A stretch of 12,564 nucleotides of DNA, taken from positions 1-12,564 of the forward strand of contig JALQSZ010000023.1 of NCBI GenBank assembly GCA_023264135.1, in the 5' to 3' direction. Of the stretch, positions 7,929 to 12,564 are shown one piece after another (position 1 is the stretch's first letter; the number at the start of each line of letters is the position of its first letter). The notes under the pieces are model-generated. The model did not search any database, had not been told where the DNA came from, and saw only the letters and a program-made list of their open reading frames with translations. The DNA comes from Acidimicrobiales bacterium (GTDB lineage: Bacteria > Actinomycetota > Acidimicrobiia > Acidimicrobiales > Acidimicrobilacustridaceae). A program made the position numbers and the translations under genes.

Positions 7929-7961
7929 AGAGAGTGCCGCAGCGGAGTGAAGGGGCGCGAC

Positions 7962-9233
7962 TTACGACGCAGCGCGACGTGGGCGATTCGTACGAGGCGT
8001 GCTCGCTCGAGTGATGAATACCGGTTCGGTCTTTTCAAGAACCGATTCGGCTCCGATGATGACCTTGGCCACGTCTTCGCGACTCGGAAGGTCGTACATG
8101 ATTTCGAGAAGAACCTCTTCGAGGATCGCACGAAGACCACGAGCGCCGGTGCCGCGAATCAGGGCTTGGTCGGCAACGGCGTTGAGCGCTTCGGGGGTGA
8201 ACTCGAGTTCAACATCTTCGAACTCAAAGAACTTCTGGTACTGCTTCACCAGCGCGTTACGCGGTTCGACAAGAATCTCGACGAGCGCTTCGCGATCTAG
8301 GTTGGCCACAGCGCCGATCACTGGAAGTCGTCTGATGAATTCCGGAATGAGGCCGAACTTCAAGAGATCTTCAGGAAGGATGCTCTTGTACAGCGCACCG
8401 ACATCGGACTTCTCCGACCGCAGTTCGGCCGAGAAACCAATGCCCTTCTTACCAATGCGACTTTCGATGATCTTGTCGATACCGGCAAACGCACCACCAC
8501 AAATGAAGAGAATGTTGGTGGTGTCGATCTGAATGAATTCCTGGTGCGGATGCTTGCGTCCACCTTGTGGCGGAACTGAGGCTGTTGTTCCTTCAAGAAT
8601 TTTGAGCAGCGCTTGCTGCACGCCTTCACCGGAAACATCGCGAGTGATCGATGGGTTCTCGGCCTTGCGAGCAACCTTGTCGATTTCGTCGATATAGATA
8701 ATGCCGGTCTCGGCCTTCTTGACGTCGTAGTCGGCGGCTTGAATGAGCTTAAGAAGGATGTTCTCGACGTCTTCGCCGACATAGCCGGCCTCAGTGAGTG
8801 CGGTGGCATCGGCAATTGCGAACGGAACGTTCAGCATTCGCGCAAGCGTTTGTGCCAGAAGAGTCTTTCCGCAACCGGTTGGGCCGATCAGAAGAATGTT
8901 CGACTTGGCGAGTTCGACATCGTCGCGTTGCGATGCGCCGTACTGCACGCGCCGGTAATGGTTGTAGACCGCGACAGAAAGAATGCGCTTCGCTTGTTCC
9001 TGCCCCACGATGTAGTCGTTGAGGAACTCAAAGATCTCGACCGGCTTGGGGAGTTCTTCAAGAGACAACTCTCCGGTTTCGGAAAGCTCCTCTTCGATGA
9101 TCTCGTTGCACAGGTCGATGCACTCGTCGCAGATGTAGACACCTGGACCAGCGATCAGCTTCTTGACCTGCTTCTGGGACTTCCCGCAAAACGAGCACTT
9201 CAGAAGTTCGCCACCATCTCCGAACTTGGCCAC
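7962..9233 (-). CDS. clpX: ATP-dependent Clp protease ATP-binding subunit ClpX
   Basis: This AAA+ unfoldase of 423 residues threads substrates into ClpP. The N-terminal zinc-binding domain has the four cysteines C13, C16, C35 and C38. The AAA+ module shows Walker A GPTGCGKT (117-124), pore loop GYVGED (150-155), Walker B IIYIDEID (178-185), the RKH loop (226-228), the ClpP-docking IGF tripeptide (265-267) and sensor-2 GARGLR (363-368). All essential elements are intact. The C-terminal tail is basic (RTNRPRR). The start is a GTG at 9233, with AAGGGG nine bases upstream. It lies 28 bases after the clpP stop, so the two protease subunits are very likely co-transcribed. Confidence 0.98.
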   Translation of the reverse strand: MAKFGDGGELLKCSFCGKSQKQVKKLIAGPGVYICDECIDLCNEIIEEELSETGELSLEELPKPVEIFEFLNDYIVGQEQAKRILSVAVYNHYRRVQYGASQRDDVELAKSNILLIGPTGCGKTLLAQTLARMLNVPFAIADATALTEAGYVGEDVENILLKLIQAADYDVKKAETGIIYIDEIDKVARKAENPSITRDVSGEGVQQALLKILEGTTASVPPQGGRKHPHQEFIQIDTTNILFICGGAFAGIDKIIESRIGKKGIGFSAELRSEKSDVGALYKSILPEDLLKFGLIPEFIRRLPVIGAVANLDREALVEILVEPRNALVKQYQKFFEFEDVELEFTPEALNAVADQALIRGTGARGLRAILEEVLLEIMYDLPSREDVAKVIIGAESVLEKTEPVFITRASTPRTNRPRRAAS

Positions 9234-9242
9234 GTTGGGGTA

Positions 9243-9248
9243 CCCCTT
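9243..9248 (-). promoter_or_regulatory. Ribosome binding site of clpX
   Basis: The minus strand reads AAGGGG nine bases before the clpX GTG. It supports the GTG start, which gives the usual N-terminus before the zinc-binding domain. The site is part of a 10-base palindrome, GGGGTACCCC (9237-9246). Confidence 0.6.
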
Positions 9249-9261
9249 GGTCTGTTGAGTC

Positions 9262-9927
9262 TCAGCGAATGGCCGTGATCGGACCGCTCGTATCGGCGAG
9301 CTGCCGGACTGAAATCACCTCGTCGATGATGCCGTAGTCCTTCGCTTCCTCTGCAGACATTACAAAGTCCCGGTCGGTGTCCCGGTGGATCTTCTCTTGG
9401 GTCTGGCCAGTATGGAAGGAAAGGACCTCTTCGAGCAGGGCCCGAATACGGAGAATTTCCTTTGCTGCAAGCTCAATATCGGTGGCCTGACCCTGGGCGC
9501 CGGCGTACGGCTGGTGGATCAGCACCCGGGCGTGAGGCAGGGCCAAACGCTTGCCTGGGGTGCCGGCAGCGAGCAGAACCGCTGCGGCCGAGGCCGCCTG
9601 GCCGAAGCAAATGGTCATGATGTCGGGCTTGACGAACTGCATGGTGTCGTAGATCGCCATCAGCGCGAGGACATCGCCACCAGGACTGTTGATGTAGATG
9701 TTGATGTCCTTGTCGGGGTTCTCCGACTCGAGGTGCAGCAGCTGAGCGCAAATGAGATTCGCAACGGTGTCATCGATCGGCGTGCCGATGAAGATGATGT
9801 TTTCCTTCAGCAGGCGCGAATACAGATCGGCCGTGATGGTCTGACCGCGACTGGTTTCGTAGATAACCGTCGGGTTCGGGATGTAGTTGCTGATCTTGAG
9901 ATTGGCCAGGCCGCTGGTCTCGGTCAC
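9262..9927 (-). CDS. clpP: ATP-dependent Clp protease proteolytic subunit (ClpP2-like)
   Basis: This 221-residue serine protease forms the barrel that degrades proteins fed in by ClpX. The catalytic triad is visible: S113 in [10 protein letters not shown]138 in LIHQP and D187 in [16 protein letters not shown] (77-86) is the conserved strand and loop. The motif [19 protein letters not shown] and the later [13 protein letters not shown] match, from memory, mycobacterial ClpP2 rather than ClpP1, which has MGMAASMGEF. The GTG start at 9927 overlaps the tig stop (GTGA, four bases) and has AGGAGGA nine bases upstream, so it is well supported. Actinobacteria usually have clpP1 and clpP2 side by side here; only one gene is present between tig and clpX, so a clpP1 partner must be elsewhere or absent. 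Confidence 0.97.
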   Translation of the reverse strand: MTETSGLANLKISNYIPNPTVIYETSRGQTITADLYSRLLKENIIFIGTPIDDTVANLICAQLLHLESENPDKDINIYINSPGGDVLALMAIYDTMQFVKPDIMTICFGQAASAAAVLLAAGTPGKRLALPHARVLIHQPYAGAQGQATDIELAAKEILRIRALLEEVLSFHTGQTQEKIHRDTDRDFVMSAEEAKDYGIIDEVISVRQLADTSGPITAIR

Positions 9928-11300
9928 TCGGATTCGTCCTCCTCGGACGCTGGGGTCTCCGGAACGGTATCGCCATCCTCGTCGTCTGCGACTGCAAGAT
10001 CGGCAAAAACGATGCTGTTGCCAGCTTCGTCGGTGATGGTGACCGACTCAGTCAGCCAATCAAGTGCCTTGCGCTTCGAAATGTCGGTCTTGAGTGCCGG
10101 AAGATGACCAGCTTCGGTGAGCTGCGTACGCACAACATCGCTTTCCTGCTGCACTCGAGACGCCACTGCTTCGAACTCAAGATCGAGGTCTTCTTCAAGC
10201 ACCTCAATGGCTTCAGCCAACGCAATTGCGCGCAACGCAAGATCAACACGAGCCGAACGTTCAGCGGTGGTCTTGAGATCATCGAGGAACTGCTCGGTGT
10301 CGGTCCCGGAGAACTGCAACCACTGTTCAAGGCTCAGACCTTGCGCCTGCAGACGCATCGCCATGTCTTGAAGACGCTCGTTCATCTCGGCAGCAACAAG
10401 TGGTTCGGGAAGTTCGTCGGTGACGAGTTCGGCGAGAGCTTCACCGATCTTTTCGCGAACCAGCATCTGCGACTGCGCCTTGCGAACCTCGGTCATGCGA
10501 GTGACGAGGTCGTCGCGCCAGGCAGCCATCGTTTCGAATTCAGAGGCTTGTGCCGCGAATTCGTCGTCGAGTTCGGGAAGCACTTTGGCCTTGACCTCGG
10601 TGATGGTGACTTCAAAATGAAGCGGATCTTCTTCTTCGCCATTTGGATGCGCCGCATCGAACGAACGGGTGTCTCCGGCCGAGGTTCCGACGAGCTGTTC
10701 GTCGAGTTCCGGAACGATTCCTGCCGAACCGACCTCGTAGAGATAGGCGCTGGCAACGAGACCTTCAAGGACCTCGTCGTTCTGTGAGCCTTCGATATCG
10801 ATCGTGACGTAGTCGCCCGTGTCGGCAGCGCGCTCTACAACTTCGAGTTCTCCGTATTGGTTACGGAAACGCTCAAGTTGTGCGTCGATCTCTTCGTCCG
10901 AAGGCGTCGGGGCGGGGATCTCGACTGCGAGATCGGCGTAGCCACTCACAGTGATCACCGGACGGACTTCGACGATCGCCTCGAACTTCACCACGCCAGT
11001 GTCCTGGCCATCGGTGATTTCGATGTCGGGAGGAGCGATGACATCGACCTCGTTCGCGAGCACCGCATCGGAGTAGTAGTCCGGCAACGCATCGTTCAAA
11101 GCTTGAGCACGACCGGCACCAGCGCCGATATGTGACTCAAGAACTCGGCGAGGTGCTTTTCCGGGTCGGAACCCAGGCACGCGCACATCGCGAGCAATCT
11201 TTTTGAACGCCGCATCGACGGCTGATTCGAATTCCTGCTCGTCGATCTCGACGGACAGCTTGACCTTGTTGCCCTCGAGGGCTTCGACAGTTGATTTCAC
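9924..11300 (-). CDS. tig: Trigger factor (ribosome-bound chaperone)
   Basis: This chaperone of 458 residues binds at the ribosomal exit tunnel and helps fold nascent chains. The N-terminal ribosome-binding domain has the signature GFRPGKAP (43-50). The FKBP-type peptidyl-prolyl isomerase domain spans about 161-240 ([10 protein letters not shown] onward), and the helical chaperone arms run from about 245 to 430. The final 25 residues are strongly acidic, a frequent feature in actinobacterial trigger factors. The start is a GTG at 11300, giving [13 protein letters not shown], the expected N-terminus; no Shine-Dalgarno site precedes it, so the message may be nearly leaderless. It heads the minus-strand gene series and is divergent from the tRNA-Pro gene. 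Linkage to clpP and clpX is widespread in bacteria. Confidence 0.97.
   Translation of the reverse strand: MKSTVEALEGNKVKLSVEIDEQEFESAVDAAFKKIARDVRVPGFRPGKAPRRVLESHIGAGAGRAQALNDALPDYYSDAVLANEVDVIAPPDIEITDGQDTGVVKFEAIVEVRPVITVSGYADLAVEIPAPTPSDEEIDAQLERFRNQYGELEVVERAADTGDYVTIDIEGSQNDEVLEGLVASAYLYEVGSAGIVPELDEQLVGTSAGDTRSFDAAHPNGEEEDPLHFEVTITEVKAKVLPELDDEFAAQASEFETMAAWRDDLVTRMTEVRKAQSQMLVREKIGEALAELVTDELPEPLVAAEMNERLQDMAMRLQAQGLSLEQWLQFSGTDTEQFLDDLKTTAERSARVDLALRAIALAEAIEVLEEDLDLEFEAVASRVQQESDVVRTQLTEAGHLPALKTDISKRKALDWLTESVTITDEAGNSIVFADLAVADDEDGDTVPETPASEEDESE
9937..9943 (-). promoter_or_regulatory. Ribosome binding site of clpP inside tig
   Basis: The minus strand reads AGGAGGA nine bases before the clpP GTG, within the codons for the acidic C-terminus of trigger factor. 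It supports a GTG start overlapping the tig stop and independent ribosome loading on clpP. Confidence 0.75.
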
Positions 11301-11409
11301 AGGTCGGCGAGTCTACCGGTGCAGTTTGGCGCCCCGTCCACCTGAGAGATTCCTCTTCGAGTCGACCGCGGAACAAAGGTGCCGTGATCTACCTGTACGC
11401 TGCTCTCGC
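11301..11409. promoter_or_regulatory. Divergent promoter region between tig and tRNA-Pro
   Basis: This 109-base gap must drive both directions. For tig, the minus strand has TAGACT (11310-11315) as a possible -10 box and TGGACG (11335-11340) as a poor -35 box at a long spacing of 19; transcription from it would start only a few bases before the GTG. For the tRNA, the plus strand has TACGCT (11396-11401) as a possible -10 box, about eight bases before the mature tRNA, without a recognisable -35 box. The boxes match the loose actinobacterial TANNNT pattern only, so exact sites are uncertain. Confidence 0.35.
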
Positions 11410-11483
11410 CGGGGAATGGCGCAGCTTGGTAGCGCGCCTGCTTTGGGAGCAGGAGGCCGGGAGTTCGAATCTCCCTTCCCCGA
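11410..11483 (+). tRNA. tRNA-Pro (anticodon UGG)
   Basis: A full cloverleaf can be drawn over 74 bases. The acceptor stem pairs CGGGGAA (11410-11416) with TTCCCCG (11476-11482), followed by discriminator A. The D arm is GCGCAGCTTGGTAGCGC, the anticodon arm is CCTGC-TTTGGGA-GCAGG with anticodon TGG, and the T arm is GGGAG-TTCGAAT-CTCCC. The 3' CCA is not encoded (the next bases are CTC), so it must be added by a nucleotidyltransferase. UGG can read all proline codons when wobble-modified. The gene is divergent from tig and 37 bases before the next plus-strand gene. Confidence 0.97.
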
Positions 11484-11511
11484 CTCGTGCACAACCGAAT
11501 CAACTTGATCT

Positions 11512-11515
11512 GGAG
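11512..11515 (+). promoter_or_regulatory. Ribosome binding site of the 11521 gene
   Basis: GGAG lies five bases before the ATG at 11521, and an in-frame TGA (11506-11508) just upstream rules out a longer product. Together they fix the start of the membrane protein gene. Confidence 0.6.
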
Positions 11516-11520
11516 CTTCG

Positions 11521-12564
11521 ATGGACTCTGGAAACACCGCAGCGACAAACGTCCCGGATGGTTCGGTTGAACGTGCAAAAGATGGAACTGTGAGTCCCGG
11601 TCAGTCCGACCGGGACCGCACGGTTCGTTGGCTTGCAGCCGTCCTGTCGCTGACTGCGGGCGCAGTGCACTTCGGCTACGCACCCCACCACCTCGCCGAC
11701 GATTGGGCCCACGGTTGGTTCTTTGTGGCGATTGCTGCCTACCAGTGTTTGTTCGCAATCCTGATCGTTGCCCGGCCCCGCCGTTGGGTGTGGGCCTCAG
11801 CGATCATCGTCAACCTCGGAATCATCGCAACTTGGCTTGTGTCACGCACCGTGGGACTCCCGTTTGGACCAGAGGCGCTCCGCAAAGAGTCATTCTCGAC
11901 TCCAGACATTGTGTGCGGTGTCATTCAAGCCGTCATCGTCTTGTTGTCGTTTCTCGCTCTCACCGTTCCGTCGGTTCTGCAACGAGAATCTCGCGATCGA
12001 GTGTCACTTCGATTCGCAGCGTTCGCGATCGGAGTCATTGCGGTCGTGCTCGGCGCACTCATGCTCACGCCGACCTACACCTCGGCGCATGAAGCCGCTG
12101 GTCATTCCCACGGAACAACGACTGCAACTGATTCTTCAACTCCTTGTGAACTTTCTGGTCCCCCAGCGTCACCAGGCCAGGTTGCGACCGACGCGGAAGG
12201 CCACAGCCATCGCGGCCCATCGCCACAGGTTGTGCTGACCCAAGAGGAACGCGAGCAGCTCACCAAACAACAAGAGCTCGCTCGCACTGTTGTGGCGAAG
12301 TATCCGACCGTTGCCGATGCCGAAGCGGCTGGCTACAAAATGTCGACGGCGTTTGTTCCCTGCATTGGCGCTCACTACACCAATACACGTTTGGCGATTG
12401 GATTCGACCCTGCTCGCCCCTCCGAACTTCTTTACGACGGCACGTCACCCACTTCAAAGATTGTTGGCCTGAGCTACTTGGTTTTTCATCCCGGTGGGGC
12501 GCCTGAAGGTTTCGCCGGCGGAAATGATTTGTGGCATCAGCACAACAACAACGGTGGTCTTTGC
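11521..12564 (+). CDS. Unnamed five-helix membrane protein with His-rich linker and extracytoplasmic domain (3' partial)
   Basis: The frame stays open for 348 codons to the window edge. I do not recognise a named family. Five likely membrane helices lie at about 36-55, 66-84, 89-108, 128-149 and 163-183. Positive charges (RDRTVR 31-36, RPRR 85-88, the QRESRDR loop 154-160) place the N-terminus inside and everything after residue 183 outside. The helix region, with GAVHFGYAPHH (47-57) and SRTVGLPFGPE (108-118), resembles a membrane module I recall from other actinobacterial hypothetical proteins. A low-complexity linker (about 184-238) holds two HSH motifs (195-197, 228-230). The outer domain has CIGAHY (281-286), FDPARP (295-300), LLYDG (303-307), a His in VFHPGG (H323), and NDLWHQHNNNGGLC (335-348). 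The clustered His and Cys suggest metal binding, possibly copper, but this is inference. It follows tRNA-Pro by 37 bases. Confidence 0.85.
   Translation, partial: MDSGNTAATNVPDGSVERAKDGTVSPGQSDRDRTVRWLAAVLSLTAGAVHFGYAPHHLADDWAHGWFFVAIAAYQCLFAILIVARPRRWVWASAIIVNLGIIATWLVSRTVGLPFGPEALRKESFSTPDIVCGVIQAVIVLLSFLALTVPSVLQRESRDRVSLRFAAFAIGVIAVVLGALMLTPTYTSAHEAAGHSHGTTTATDSSTPCELSGPPASPGQVATDAEGHSHRGPSPQVVLTQEEREQLTKQQELARTVVAKYPTVADAEAAGYKMSTAFVPCIGAHYTNTRLAIGFDPARPSELLYDGTSPTSKIVGLSYLVFHPGGAPEGFAGGNDLWHQHNNNGGLC

Noticed and set aside
9237..9246. The palindrome GGGGTACCCC next to the clpX start
   Set aside because: It is short, can form at most a three-base-pair hairpin with a minimal loop, and is explained in part by the ribosome binding site AAGGGG; no second copy was noticed.
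10104..10787. A 227-codon plus-strand frame opposite tig
   Set aside because: Trigger factor on the minus strand is complete and recognisable throughout; long antisense frames are common opposite GC-rich coding sequence.
11628..12238. Overlapping plus-strand frames of 154 and 156 codons (11628-12092 and 11768-12238)
   Set aside because: They are out of frame with the long open frame starting at 11521, which has membrane helices, a ribosome binding site and conserved-looking motifs; the shadows are basic and low in recognisable structure.

Overview
The window looks like a chromosomal core-gene block from an actinomycete (phylum Actinomycetota). The gene order on the minus strand is tig, clpP, clpX, folC, ndk, mreB, mreC, mreD, mrdA, rodA, then a B12-binding radical SAM gene. 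This closely follows the order I remember from Streptomyces coelicolor (the tig-clp to mre-rodA region) and, in part, from mycobacteria. The ClpP and MreB proteins read as actinobacterial types. The moderate GC content and the missing valS and second clpP suggest a lineage away from Streptomyces, perhaps Acidimicrobiia, but that class assignment is inference only.

Layout from right to left along the minus strand. Bases 11300-9262 hold trigger factor and ClpP, overlapping by 4 bases. Bases 9233-7962 hold ClpX, so nascent-chain folding and ATP-dependent proteolysis are encoded together. Bases 7928-6624 hold FolC (folate polyglutamylation) and 6567-6160 hold nucleoside diphosphate kinase. A 184-base gap with two GC-rich hairpins follows. 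Then comes the cell-shape (elongasome) cluster: MreB filament, MreC and MreD membrane partners, the transpeptidase PBP2 and the glycosyltransferase RodA, tightly packed and sometimes overlapping. Together these polymerise and cross-link peptidoglycan along the side wall. No rodZ is seen here. The left edge (324-1) cuts a radical SAM gene of unknown function.

On the plus strand, right of tig, lie a tRNA-Pro(UGG) gene (11410-11483) and, 37 bases after it, the start of an unnamed gene (11521 to the window edge). Its product has about five membrane helices, a His-rich linker and an extracytoplasmic domain rich in His and Cys. It is the least understood gene in the window and the best candidate for new biology, probably metal-related.

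There is no mobile element, CRISPR array, integration site or pseudogene that I can see, and no gene-free stretch longer than 300 bases. The largest gaps are 5976-6159 (184 bases) and 11301-11409 (109 bases); both are described as features.
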